Positions 17,884 through 26,497 of a DNA stretch of 64,000 nucleotides are shown piece by piece (the first letter of the stretch is position 1; each line of letters opens with the position of its first letter). The notes under the pieces were generated by a model that had not been told where the DNA came from, ran no database searches, and saw nothing but the letters and a program-made list of their open reading frames with translations. The translations under genes and the position numbers were made by a program. Source of the stretch: Rehaibacterium terrae (GTDB lineage Bacteria > Pseudomonadota > Gammaproteobacteria > Xanthomonadales > Xanthomonadaceae); the NCBI RefSeq assembly GCF_014202935.1, contig NZ_JACHHX010000002.1:68857-132856 (forward strand), in the 5' to 3' direction.

Positions 17884-18630
17884 TTACAGCAGGCCCTTGG
17901 CCTTCAGCGCCGACACCAGTTCGGCCACGTCCTTCACCATCACGCCCTTCTGGCGCTTGGGCGGCGGGGCGTAGCCCAAGATCTGGAGGCCGCCGCCGTG
18001 GTCGACGCCGAGCTCGGCGAAGGCGATGGTCTCCAGCGGCTTGGACTTGGCCTTCATGATGTCCGGCAGCTTGATGAAGCGCGGTTCGTTCAGGCGCAGG
18101 TCGGTGGTGATGACGGCGGGCAGCTCGATCTCGAGCGTCTCCAGGCCGGCATCCACCTCGCGGGTGACGCGCGCCTTGCCGTCGGCGACCTCGACCTGGC
18201 TGGCGAAGGTGGCCTGCGGCCGGCCCCACAGCGTGGCCAGCATCTGGCCGGTCTGGTTGGCATCGTCGTCGATGGCCTGCTTGCCGAGGATGACCAGGCC
18301 CGGCTGCTCCTTCTCGATCAGCTTGAGGAAGGCGCGGGCGGCGGCCAGCGGCTGCACCGCCTCGTCGGTGACGACGTGGATGGCGCGGTTGGCGCCCATC
18401 GCCAGGCCGTTGCGCAGATGCGCCTGGCAGTCGGCTGGGCCGAGGGTGACCACGACCACCTCGCTGGCCACGCCCTTCTCGCGCAGGCGCAGGGCCTCTT
18501 CCAGGGCGATTTCGTCGAACGGGTTGGCGGAGAGCTTGACGCCCTCGGTGACCACGCCGGAGCCGTCCGGCTTGACCTGGATGCGGACGTTGTAGTCCAC
18601 GACCCGCTTGTATCCGACCAGGATCTTCAT
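17884..18630 (-). CDS. etfB: Electron transfer flavoprotein beta subunit
   Basis: 248 residues from ATG 18630 (MKILVGYKRVVDYN). A TTG three codons upstream is possible but too close to the AGGAAA ribosome site. The ETF beta signature around SANPFDEIALEEALRLRE and the later GKQAIDDDANQTGQMLA are present. It binds AMP and recruits dehydrogenases. It heads the etfB-etfA operon and is divergent from mlaE; the shared 173-bp gap should hold both promoters. Confidence 0.95.
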   Translation of the reverse strand: MKILVGYKRVVDYNVRIQVKPDGSGVVTEGVKLSANPFDEIALEEALRLREKGVASEVVVVTLGPADCQAHLRNGLAMGANRAIHVVTDEAVQPLAAARAFLKLIEKEQPGLVILGKQAIDDDANQTGQMLATLWGRPQATFASQVEVADGKARVTREVDAGLETLEIELPAVITTDLRLNEPRFIKLPDIMKAKSKPLETIAFAELGVDHGGGLQILGYAPPPKRQKGVMVKDVAELVSALKAKGLL

Positions 18631-18803
18631 CGTCTTCAAGGTTTCCTGTGCGACGGGCCGCGCGGCGCGGGGCCGGCGGCGGAAGGGGAACGCCGGATTT
18701 TACCCGCCGGGGCGGGGCGGCGCATCCGCGCGCGCCGCGCCTGCGGCACTGCCGGTACACTCGGCCCACGCAGGCCGTCAGCCGCAGCCACCACGCCCGG
18801 AGC

Positions 18804-19913
18804 ATGAGCGCCATCCCCGCCGCCCCCATCGATGTCTCCGTCCCCGGCACCCTGCGCCTGCGCGGGGCGTGGACGCTGCCCGAGGCGGCGACGCTGGAGC
18901 GCGAGCTGTCGCGCGATTTCGGCCGCGTCGAGCGGGTCGATGTCGCCGCCGTCGAGCGGCTCGATTCGGCCGGGGTGGTGGTGATCCTGCGCCTGCTCGA
19001 CCGGCTTGGCCTCGATCCCGCCACGCTGGACTGGCGCCAGGAGCACCGCGCGCTGGCGCAGACGGTCGGCCGCGCCTTCGCCATCGAGCCGCACCCGCTG
19101 CGGCGCGATTACGGGGTGAAGGCGCTGGTCGAACGGGTCGGTCACGCCGTGCACGAGGTGTGGGCGCAGGGCCGGATGCTGCTCGGCTTCCTCGGCCTGA
19201 GCCTGTCCACGCTCGCCGGCGTGCTGCTGCGCCCGGCCAGGCTGCGGCTGACCGCCACCGTGCATCACATGGAGCAGGTCGGGCTGGATGCGGTGCCGCT
19301 GACCGCGCTGCTGAGCTTCATGATCGGCGCGGTGGTGGCCTTTCTCGGCATCACCGTGCTGCGCGACTTCGGCGCGGAGGTGTTCGTGGTCGAGCTGGTG
19401 GGGTTCTCCTTCCTGCGCGAGTTCGGCGTGCTGCTGACCGCGATCCTGCTCGCCGGCCGCACCGCCAGCGCCTTCACCGCGCAGATCGGCGCGATGAAGG
19501 CGCGCGAGGAGATCGACGCAATCCGCACCCTCGGCCTGGACCCGATCGAGCTGCTGGTGATCCCGCGCCTGCTGGCGCTGCTGGTGATGCTGCCGCTGCT
19601 GAGCTTCCTGGCCGCGCTGGCCGGCATCGCCGGCGGCCTGGTGATCTGCATGCTGGAGATGGGGATGTCGCCGGAGGCGTTCGTGGTGCGGCTGCACGAG
19701 ACCATCCAGCTGCGCCACCTCGTCACCGGCCTGAGCAAGGCGCCGGTGTTCGCGGCGGTGATCGCGCTGATCGGCTGCCTGGAGGGCTTCAAGGTCGGCG
19801 GCACGGCGCAGTCGGTCGGCGAGCGCACCACCTCCAGCGTGGTGCAGAGCATCTCGCTGGTGATCCTGCTCGATGCCGTGGCCGCGGTGTTCTTCATGGA
19901 GATGGGCTGGTGA
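18804..19913 (+). CDS. mlaE: MlaE-type lipid ABC permease with N-terminal STAS domain
   Basis: 369 residues from the ATG at 18804. Residues ~1-95 are a STAS (MlaB-like) domain (VERLDSAGVVVILRLL), and residues ~110-369 are the MlaE/DUF140 permease with about five membrane segments and the conserved REFGVLLTAILLAGRTAS and AMKAREEIDAIRTLGLDP motifs. In E. coli, MlaB and MlaE are separate proteins; here they are fused, as in many proteobacteria. The complex moves phospholipids between the membranes to preserve outer-membrane asymmetry. mlaF overlaps its stop (GTGA). A TACACT at 18756-18761 could be a -10 box. Confidence 0.92.
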   Translation: MSAIPAAPIDVSVPGTLRLRGAWTLPEAATLERELSRDFGRVERVDVAAVERLDSAGVVVILRLLDRLGLDPATLDWRQEHRALAQTVGRAFAIEPHPLRRDYGVKALVERVGHAVHEVWAQGRMLLGFLGLSLSTLAGVLLRPARLRLTATVHHMEQVGLDAVPLTALLSFMIGAVVAFLGITVLRDFGAEVFVVELVGFSFLREFGVLLTAILLAGRTASAFTAQIGAMKAREEIDAIRTLGLDPIELLVIPRLLALLVMLPLLSFLAALAGIAGGLVICMLEMGMSPEAFVVRLHETIQLRHLVTGLSKAPVFAAVIALIGCLEGFKVGGTAQSVGERTTSSVVQSISLVILLDAVAAVFFMEMGW

Positions 19914-20686
19914 GCGAGGCCACCGACGACATCGCCATCCGCATCCGCGGCCTGGTCAACCGTTTCGGCACGCAGACCGTGCACGACGGGCTCGACCTGG
20001 ACGTGCGCCGTGGCGAGATCATGGGCATCGTCGGCGGCTCGGGCTCCGGCAAGTCGGTGCTGATGCGCACCATCCTGCGGCTGCGTCCGCCGCAGGCCGG
20101 CAGCATCCACGTGCTCGGCGTGGACGTGCTCGGCGACCAGGCGGGTGCGCATCGCATCCTGGAGACGCGCACCGGCGTGCTGTTCCAGGACGGTGCGCTG
20201 TTCTCCTCGCTCACCGTCGAGGAGAACGTGCAGGTGCCGCTCAAGGAGCACTACCCCGAACTGCCGCGCGAGCTGATCGAGGACCTGGCGCGGGTGAAGA
20301 TCCGCCTCGCCGGCCTGCCCGAGGGCAGCGGCGCGAAATACCCGGCGCAGCTGTCCGGCGGCATGCGCAAGCGCGCCGCGCTGGCGCGCGCGCTGGCGCT
20401 GGACCCGGAGCTGCTGTTCCTGGACGAGCCCACCGCCGGCCTCGACCCGATCAGCGCCGCCGCCTTCGATGAATTGCTGCGCATGCTGCAGCAGTCGCTG
20501 GGGCTGACCGTGTTCCTGATCACCCACGACCTGGACACCCTGTACGCCATCTGCGACCGCGTGGCCGTGCTCGGCGACGGCCGCACGCTGGCGGTGGGCA
20601 CACTGTCCGAGGTCGGCCGCGTGGATCATCCCTGGGTGCAGGACTACTTCCACGGCCCGCGCGGACGGGCTGCCGCCGGGGCCTGA
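19910..20686 (+). CDS. mlaF: ABC transporter ATP-binding protein, MlaF type
   Basis: 258 residues from the GTG at 19910, overlapping the mlaE stop. Walker A is GGSGSGKS, the signature is LSGGMRKRAALARALA, and Walker B is ELLFLDEPTAGLDP with the downstream H-loop ITHD. The Arg-Lys-Arg after LSGGM is typical of MlaF rather than amino-acid or metal importers. It powers the MlaE permease. The MCE gene follows after 140 bp of GC-rich spacer without another gene. Confidence 0.92.
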   Translation: MSEATDDIAIRIRGLVNRFGTQTVHDGLDLDVRRGEIMGIVGGSGSGKSVLMRTILRLRPPQAGSIHVLGVDVLGDQAGAHRILETRTGVLFQDGALFSSLTVEENVQVPLKEHYPELPRELIEDLARVKIRLAGLPEGSGAKYPAQLSGGMRKRAALARALALDPELLFLDEPTAGLDPISAAAFDELLRMLQQSLGLTVFLITHDLDTLYAICDRVAVLGDGRTLAVGTLSEVGRVDHPWVQDYFHGPRGRAAAGA

Positions 20687-20826
20687 GCCGGGGGCGGGAT
20701 TCGTTGCAGGCGCGGCGTTGCCGCGATCGCTGCGTTGCGGCGCAGGGTGCCAGGCGGGTCCGGCCACGGGCGGCAGAATCCTGCTGCGATCCCGTATCCT
20801 GTGCCCGACCCACGCCCGGAGTCACC

Positions 20827-21774
20827 ATGGAAACCAAGGCCAACCACGTCCTGATCGGCGCCTTCACCCTCGCCGTCTCGGCCGGCCTGCTGCTGTTCGC
20901 GCTGTGGGCCGCCAAGTACGCGTCGGAAAGCTCCTGGGCGGAATACGACGTGGTCTTCCGCGAAGCCGTCACCGGCCTGTCGGTCGGCGGCATCGTCCAG
21001 TACAACGGCATCACCGTTGGCTCGGTGCGCCATCTGTCGCTGGCGCCGGACGACCCCGGCCGGGTGATCGCCCGTATCCGGGTCGGCGCCGACACGCCCG
21101 TGCTGCGCGATACCACCGCCCGCCTCGCTCTGACCGGTCTGACCGGCGTGGCCTTCATCCAGCTCTCCGGGGGCAGCCCCGGCAGCCCCCGGCTCCTCGC
21201 GCGCGAGGACGAGCCGGTGCCGGTGATCGTGGCCGAGGAGTCGGCGCTGCAGAAGCTGTTCGCCTCGTCCGAGGACATCGCCATCGCCGCCAGCGAGGTG
21301 CTGGTGCGGCTGCGCAACATCCTCAGCGACGAGAACGCCGCGCGCATCGCCACCACCCTGTCCAACATCGATGCGGTCACCACCACCATCGCCGCCGAGC
21401 GCGAGGACATCGGCGCCTTGATCCGCTCCGCGCGTGAGGCCTCCGAGCGTCTGGAAGGCAGCCTGCGGCGCTTCGACCGCCTCGCCACCGCGCTGGACGA
21501 AAACCTGACCGACGAGCTGCCGCAGCTGCTCGGCAACCTCAGGCGGACGATGACGCAGGTCGATTCGCTCACCCGCCGCGCCGACGTCATCCTGGCCGAG
21601 AACCACGAATCGCTGGCCAGCTTCGGCAGCCAGGGGCTGGCCCAGGTCGGCCCGGCGTTGGCCGAGCTGCGCGAACTGCTGCGCGAACTGACCCGCATCA
21701 GCGCGCGCCTGGAGGACAACCCGGCCGCCTTCCTGCTCGGCCGCGACCAACCCAAGGAGTTCTCGCCGCGATGA
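20827..21774 (+). CDS. mlaD: MCE domain lipid-binding protein (MlaD-like)
   Basis: 315 residues. One N-terminal membrane anchor (residues ~10-32) is followed by an MCE domain (GLSVGGIVQYNGITVGSVR) and a long helical C-terminal part reaching the end. It is longer than E. coli MlaD (about 180 residues) and closer to the MCE proteins paired with a PqiC-type lipoprotein. It sits in the inner membrane facing the periplasm and forms the lipid-conducting ring. The gene for the auxiliary lipoprotein overlaps its stop (ATGA). An upstream in-frame extension was rejected because it is not MCE-like. Confidence 0.88.
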   Translation: METKANHVLIGAFTLAVSAGLLLFALWAAKYASESSWAEYDVVFREAVTGLSVGGIVQYNGITVGSVRHLSLAPDDPGRVIARIRVGADTPVLRDTTARLALTGLTGVAFIQLSGGSPGSPRLLAREDEPVPVIVAEESALQKLFASSEDIAIAASEVLVRLRNILSDENAARIATTLSNIDAVTTTIAAEREDIGALIRSAREASERLEGSLRRFDRLATALDENLTDELPQLLGNLRRTMTQVDSLTRRADVILAENHESLASFGSQGLAQVGPALAELRELLRELTRISARLEDNPAAFLLGRDQPKEFSPR

Positions 21775-22418
21775 CCCGTCTGCCGTTGCCGCGCGCCGTC
21801 GTGGCGCTCGCCCTCGCCGCCGCGCTCGCGGCCTGTTCGCCGCTGCCGGCCAAGCGCACCAGCGCGCAGATCTACACCGCCGAGCCGCGCATCGCCGTCG
21901 ACGAGACCTGGCCGCGGGTGACCTGGCAACTGGTGGTGGTCCGCCCGGTCGCCAGCCAGCTGCTCGATTCCAACCGCATCGCCGTGCGCCCGCGACCGGG
22001 CCAGTTGCAGGTGTACCGCGATGCGGTGTGGGTGGAGAGTGCGCCGAACCTGGTGCAGAACGCGATCCTGCGCGGCTTCGAGGATTCCGGCCGGATCGTC
22101 GCCGTGGGCCGGCCCGGCACCGGCCTGCGCGCCGACTATTCGCTGAGCCTGGACCTGCGCCGGTTCGAGACCGACTATCCCGCCGACGGCGGCGCGCCGC
22201 AGGTGCGGGTGGAGATCCGCGCGCGCCTGCTCGATGCGGTCAGCAACCAGGTGCTGGCCTCGCGCACCTTCGCCGCGGCGACGCCGCTGTCCGACACCGC
22301 CACGCCCGCCGCCGTGGCGGCGTTCGAGCCGACACTGGGGCAGGTCGCGCAGGACATCGTCGGCTGGACCCTGGTCACCGGCGAGGCCAACGCGCAGAGC
22401 GTGATGCGCCGCCGCTGA
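21771..22418 (+). CDS. ABC-type transport auxiliary lipoprotein (PqiC/YmbA-like)
   Basis: 215 residues with a lipoprotein signal: a hydrophobic Ala-Leu stretch and lipobox LAAC, lipidated at Cys22. The rest has the ABC_trans_aux layout (YTAEPRIAV..., IAVRPRPGQLQVYRDAVWVE, LVQNAILRGFEDSGRI). It is probably anchored in the outer membrane and works with the MCE protein to deliver or extract lipids. Last gene of the mlaEFD-type operon. The 142 bp that follow contain only a half-palindrome repeat. Confidence 0.85.
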   Translation: MTRLPLPRAVVALALAAALAACSPLPAKRTSAQIYTAEPRIAVDETWPRVTWQLVVVRPVASQLLDSNRIAVRPRPGQLQVYRDAVWVESAPNLVQNAILRGFEDSGRIVAVGRPGTGLRADYSLSLDLRRFETDYPADGGAPQVRVEIRARLLDAVSNQVLASRTFAAATPLSDTATPAAVAAFEPTLGQVAQDIVGWTLVTGEANAQSVMRRR

Positions 22419-22481
22419 GGCGCGCTCGTGCAGAAACGGCCTGGTCGCCTGCCGAAGGTCAAGCAAGGCCTGGACACGTGC

Positions 22482-22508
22482 CGTCATCCCCGCCAAAGCG
22501 GGGATCCG
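22482..22508 (+). repeat. Half-copy of the scoAB-type palindromic repeat
   Basis: GTCATCCCCGCCAAAGCGGGGATCC at 22482-22506 matches one arm of the element at 15951-16037. A degraded partner follows near 22543-22563 (TGGATTCGGCCGCTTCGCGGC). It sits in the gap between the lipoprotein gene and alkB and could form a hairpin in either transcript, but no U-run follows. Confidence 0.6.
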
Positions 22509-22560
22509 GCGACTTCGAGCCTTTGAAAGCCAAAGACACTGGATTCGGCCGCTTCGCGGC

Positions 22561-23184
22561 TTACCCGCTGCCACCGGCCAGCCGTTCCTGCATCGGGCGG
22601 TGGACGATGCGGCGGAAGGTGAGGTTGATGCGCGCACCGACCGGGCGCGCCGTCTTCGGCAGGGCGTGCCGGTAGTGGCGCTGCGTCGCGCCGCGCATCA
22701 CCAGCAGGCTGCCGTGCGGCAGCTCCAGCGCCAGTTGCCGCGCCTGGTCGCGGCGATGGCGCAGCACGAAGCGGCGGGCGGCGCCCAGGCTCAGCGAGGC
22801 GATGACCGGTGCCGGGCCCAGCGCGGGCTCGTCATCGCTGTGCCAGCCCATGCCGTCGGCACCGTCGCGGTACAGGTTGGCGAGCACGCTGTCGAAGCAT
22901 TCGCCCGCCGCCGCCGACACGCGTCCGCGCAGGGCGGCGAGGGCGGGCGGCCACGGATGCGGCGCGAAGCGGGTGCGCGAGTAGGTGTAGGCCGCGCCGG
23001 GATCGCCGATCCAGCAGCTCAGCCGCGGCGAGTCCACTTCGCGGCCGAAGAGGCGGATGCGGTGGCGCTCCCAGGCGATGCCCTCGCGCAGGGCGGCGAA
23101 CAGCGCGTCGGCCTCGGCGGCGCACAGCCAGACCGGATCGAACAGCAGCTCGGCATCGGGCAGCGGCAGCGCTTGCAGGCTCAT
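22561..23184 (-). CDS. alkB: AlkB-type 2-oxoglutarate/Fe(II) DNA-repair dioxygenase
   Basis: 207 residues from ATG 23184. The upstream GTG at 23238 would add residues encoded by a REP-like repeat (23226-23250), so it was rejected. The NLYRDGADGMGWHSDDEP segment carries the His-x-Asp iron ligands, ATQRHYRHALPKT holds the distal His, and RINLTFRRI holds the 2-oxoglutarate-binding Arg residues. It removes alkyl groups from nucleobases oxidatively. Its length and start resemble the short AlkB2/3-like type. It is monocistronic and head-to-tail with the amidase-like gene. Confidence 0.88.
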   Translation of the reverse strand: MSLQALPLPDAELLFDPVWLCAAEADALFAALREGIAWERHRIRLFGREVDSPRLSCWIGDPGAAYTYSRTRFAPHPWPPALAALRGRVSAAAGECFDSVLANLYRDGADGMGWHSDDEPALGPAPVIASLSLGAARRFVLRHRRDQARQLALELPHGSLLVMRGATQRHYRHALPKTARPVGARINLTFRRIVHRPMQERLAGGSG

Positions 23185-23254
23185 GCGTGCGATTGCACTC
23201 GATTGTAGCAACGATGCAGTCGTCTGCCGCAGGCTCACGCCGCTCCGAGATGCA

Positions 23255-24607
23255 TCACTGCATCGCGTCGATGACGCAGGCGAGGATCTGGCCGAGTTCG
23301 AGCAGGCGCAGGTCGCTGCCGCGTGCGCCGACCAGTTGCAGGCCGATGCCGTCGCCGAGCGGCAGGCTCAGCGCCGGGCAGCCGGCCAGGCTGGCGAGGG
23401 CGGAGAGGTCGGCGAGGTTGGACGGCTCCTCGGCGCCGAGGTCCGGCGGCGGGGCGGAGACGGTCGGCAGCAGCAGCACGTCGACGCGGTCGAAGAGCTG
23501 TCGCATCCGCACCACGTGGACGTCGAGGCGGCGGTCGGCGGCGACGTAGTCGACGGCGCGCTTGCCTTCGGCAAAGGCGAGCAGGCCGCGCAGGCGCGGC
23601 GAGCTGCCGGCGAGGCGGTCGCCGTGAGCGGCGAGGATCTCGGCCTCCATCAGCAGCAGCGCGGCGCGGCGGGTGGTGGCGATGTCCAGCGGCGCGAGGT
23701 CGAGGTCGATGGCGTGCAGCGCGCCCAGTCCGGCGCCGGCGCGCGCCACGGCGCGTTCGAAGACGTCAACGACGCTACCTGTCACGCCCAGCGCATCCAG
23801 GCCGCGCACCACGCCGACGCGCAGGCTGCCCGGCTGCCAGTCGGGCAGGGCGAACGGGGTGCGGCGCATGCGCGAGCGCGGGTCGCCCGGGTCGTAGCCG
23901 GCCAGCACCTGCAGCAGCGGCGCGATGTCTTCGACCGCGCGGGCGAGCACGCCGACGGTGTCGAGCCGGCGCAGCGCCGGCGCCATGCCGCGGCCGCTGA
24001 TCTCGCCGAAGGTCGGGCGCAGCCCGGCCAGGCCGCAGAAGGCGGCCGGGATGCGGATCGCGCCGAGCGTGTCGGTGCCGATGGCGGCGCTGGCATGGCC
24101 GGCGGCGACGGCGGCGGCCGCGCCGGCCGAGGAGCCGCCGCAGGCCTTGCCGGGGAAGCGCGGGTTGCGCACGTCGCCGTGGTGCGGATTGCGCCCGACG
24201 GTGCCGAAGGCGGCCTCGTCGAGCGCGGTCTTGCCGAGGATCACCGCGCCGGCGCCGCGCAGACGGCCGACCGCGTGGGCGTCCTCGGCGGCGACCGGGG
24301 CCGGGCCGGGCAGGCCGAGGCCGGTCGGCAGCCCGGCGACGTCGAGGTTGTCCTTGACCGCCAGCGGCACGCCGTCGAGCCGGCCCAGCGGCTGGCCCTG
24401 CGCGCGGCGCGCGTCGGAGGCACGGGCGGCGGCCAGCGCGCCGTCGGCATCGACGTGGGTCCAGGCGCGCAGCTGCGGGTTCTCGCCGTCGATGGCGTCC
24501 AGACAGGCCGCGGTGAGCGCCGCGCTGCTGGTCTCGCCCAGCGCCAGCGCGCGCAGCACGCGGGTGAGCGGGGCGTGGCGCAGGGCGTCGGCGGTGCTGG
24601 CGGTCAT
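23255..24607 (-). CDS. Amidase-signature family protein lacking the canonical nucleophile
   Basis: 450 residues from ATG 24607; the frame is open much further upstream, but that part is antisense to the ETF-QO gene. The family core is clear: LAVKDN with Lys85, GGSSAG with Ser159/Ser160, and GTDTLGAIRIPAAFCGLAG. In active amidases the third motif reads GG-S-I/V-R with the Ser as nucleophile (Ser241 in FAAH). Here that position is Ala183, and the codon is GCG. Lys and the cis-Ser remain. It may be inactive, use another residue or act as a binding protein; AtzF-like and Glu-tRNA amidotransferase-like roles are alternatives. Confidence 0.8.
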   Translation of the reverse strand: MTASTADALRHAPLTRVLRALALGETSSAALTAACLDAIDGENPQLRAWTHVDADGALAAARASDARRAQGQPLGRLDGVPLAVKDNLDVAGLPTGLGLPGPAPVAAEDAHAVGRLRGAGAVILGKTALDEAAFGTVGRNPHHGDVRNPRFPGKACGGSSAGAAAAVAAGHASAAIGTDTLGAIRIPAAFCGLAGLRPTFGEISGRGMAPALRRLDTVGVLARAVEDIAPLLQVLAGYDPGDPRSRMRRTPFALPDWQPGSLRVGVVRGLDALGVTGSVVDVFERAVARAGAGLGALHAIDLDLAPLDIATTRRAALLLMEAEILAAHGDRLAGSSPRLRGLLAFAEGKRAVDYVAADRRLDVHVVRMRQLFDRVDVLLLPTVSAPPPDLGAEEPSNLADLSALASLAGCPALSLPLGDGIGLQLVGARGSDLRLLELGQILACVIDAMQ

Positions 24608-24799
24608 GGGCGGTCCGGGGCGGGCAGGTGCGCCGATTATGGTGGCAGCGCTGTCGATTTGCCGTGTCCGGGTCCGATCATCGACAATCCAAACGCTTGA
24701 TTCGTGACGTGTTCCCCACGGCCTGGCGTCGGGGGCACCAAAGCACGCCCCATCCGCCGGCGCCGTCGCTGCCCGGCAATGCAGCCCTGGAGTGAGCCG

Positions 24800-26401
24800 A
24801 TGTCCGAGCGCGAGTTCATGGAATACGACGTGGTGACGGTCGGCGCCGGTCCCGCCGGCCTGGCCTTCGCCATCCGCCTCAAGCAGCTCAAGCCGGAGCT
24901 GTCGGTCTGCGTCATCGAAAAGGCCTCGACCATCGGCGCGCACATCCTCTCCGGCGCGGTGATCGAGCCGCAGCCGCTGGACGAGCTGCTGCCGGGCTGG
25001 CGCGAGAATCCGCCGCCGATCTGCGTGCCGGCCGGGCAGGACGAGTTCTGGCTGCTCAGCAAGACCGGTGGCATCCGATTCCCGATCGTGCCGCCGGGGA
25101 TGAACAACCACGGCAATTTCATCGTCAGCCTCGGCGCGCTGTGCGCCTGGCTGGCGCCGCAGGCCGAGGCGCTGGGCGTGGAGATCTACCCCGGCTTCGC
25201 CGCGGCCGAGCCGTACTTCAACGAGGACGGCAGCGTCGGCGGCGTGCGCATCGGCGACATGGGCGTGGCCCGCGATGGCTCGCACAAGCCCGGCTACACG
25301 CAGGGCATCGACATCCGCGCCAAGGTCACCGTGTTGGCCGAGGGCGCGCGCGGTCACCTCACCAAGCAGCTCGTCCAGCGCTTCGCGCTCGACAGGGACT
25401 GCGACCCGCAGGGCTACTCGATCGGCATCAAGGAGCTGTGGCAACTGCCCGCAGGTCGGGTCACCCCCGGCAGGATCGTGCATACCTTCGGCTGGCCGGC
25501 CGACAGCAAGACCTACGGCGGCAGCTTCATCTACCACCTGGACAAGGACCGGGTCGCCATCGGCTACGTCTCGGGGCTGGACTACAGCGACCCGCTGTAC
25601 CAGCCCTACGAGGCCTTCCAGCAGTTCAAGCACCACCCGATGATCAAGCCGCTGCTGGAGGGCGGCAGCATCCTCAGCGCCGGCGCGCGCGCCATCGTCA
25701 CCGGCGGCTGGCAGTCGCTGCCGAAGGTGGAGATGCCCGGCGCGCTGCTGATCGGCGACACCGCCGGCCTGCTCAACGTGCCCAAGATCAAGGGCACCCA
25801 CCAGGCGATGCGCTCGGGCATGCTCGCCGCCGAGCATCTGGCGGACGGACTCTCGCCCCAGGGCTTCGATGCGAAGCTGCGCGCCTCGGCGGTGATGAAG
25901 GAGCTGCGCCGGGTCCGCAACGTCAAGCCCGGCTTCAAGAAGGGCCTGTGGTTCGGCCTGCTCAACGCCGCCTGGGAAACCGCCACCGCCGGCCTGTCGC
26001 CGTGGACGCTCAAGAACCATCCCGACTGGTCGAGCCTGCACAAACTCGGCCAGTACCGGCCGCCCAGGCGCGACTACGTCGAGCGCACGCTGCCGCCGCG
26101 CGATCGCCTGGCCGGGGTGTACTTCGCCGCCACCGAGCACGACGAGGACCAGCCGGTGCACCTGAAGGTGGCCGACACCTCGATCTGCGTCACCCGTTGC
26201 GTCGAGGAGTACGGCAATCCCTGCACCCGCTTCTGCCCGGCAGGCGTGTACGAGATCGTCGAGGACGCGTCGGGCAAGCGCCTGCAGATCAATGCCGCCA
26301 ACTGCGTGCACTGCAAGACCTGCGACATCAAGGACCCGTACGAGATCATCACCTGGGTGCCGCCGGAAGGCGGTTCGGGACCGAACTACCAGAACCTCTG
26401 A
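24800..26401 (+). CDS. Electron transfer flavoprotein-ubiquinone oxidoreductase
   Basis: 533 residues from ATG 24800. The FAD motif is VGAGPAGLAFAIRL. Mid-protein, GAHILSGAVIEPQPLDELLP and GWPADSKTYGGSFIYHL are ETF-QO signatures. The C-terminus has the [4Fe-4S] ferredoxin-like cluster with Cys residues in RFCPAGVYE and NCVHCKTCDIKDP. A monotopic inner-membrane protein that passes electrons from EtfAB (encoded at 16.8-18.6 kb) to the quinone pool. The 192-bp gap to the divergent amidase gene should hold its promoter; a weak TTGCCG/GACAAT pair is at 24659-24688. Confidence 0.95.
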   Translation: MSEREFMEYDVVTVGAGPAGLAFAIRLKQLKPELSVCVIEKASTIGAHILSGAVIEPQPLDELLPGWRENPPPICVPAGQDEFWLLSKTGGIRFPIVPPGMNNHGNFIVSLGALCAWLAPQAEALGVEIYPGFAAAEPYFNEDGSVGGVRIGDMGVARDGSHKPGYTQGIDIRAKVTVLAEGARGHLTKQLVQRFALDRDCDPQGYSIGIKELWQLPAGRVTPGRIVHTFGWPADSKTYGGSFIYHLDKDRVAIGYVSGLDYSDPLYQPYEAFQQFKHHPMIKPLLEGGSILSAGARAIVTGGWQSLPKVEMPGALLIGDTAGLLNVPKIKGTHQAMRSGMLAAEHLADGLSPQGFDAKLRASAVMKELRRVRNVKPGFKKGLWFGLLNAAWETATAGLSPWTLKNHPDWSSLHKLGQYRPPRRDYVERTLPPRDRLAGVYFAATEHDEDQPVHLKVADTSICVTRCVEEYGNPCTRFCPAGVYEIVEDASGKRLQINAANCVHCKTCDIKDPYEIITWVPPEGGSGPNYQNL

Positions 26402-26411
26402 CACCTCATCT

Positions 26412-26486
26412 TCTGTAGGCGCGGCGTGAGCCGCGACCGGCTGGCCCGCGCGGCACCCGGTCGCCGCTCACGCCGCTTCTGTGGGA
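26412..26486 (+). repeat. REP-like palindrome upstream of the ATP-grasp gene
   Basis: TCTGTAGGCGCGGCGTGAGC at 26412-26431, extending to 26438, pairs with GGTCGCCGCTCACGCCGCTT at 26459-26478 and on to about 26486, with a few mismatches. It is the same family as the repeat at 17800-17872. It fills most of the 96-bp gap and ends 12 bp before the start codon of the next gene. Confidence 0.7.
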
Positions 26487-26497
26487 GCCAAACGCCC

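Noticed and set aside
18608-19909. Upstream part of the mlaF frame
   Set aside because: It runs through mlaE in another frame and is Arg/Pro-rich. The ATPase starts at GTG 19910.
23185-23238. N-terminal extension of AlkB from GTG 23238
   Set aside because: The added residues are encoded by a REP-like repeat, and ATG 23184 fits the family better.
24608-26404. Long upstream extension of the amidase frame
   Set aside because: It is antisense to the ETF-quinone oxidoreductase gene and lacks any recognisable domain. The amidase starts at ATG 24607.
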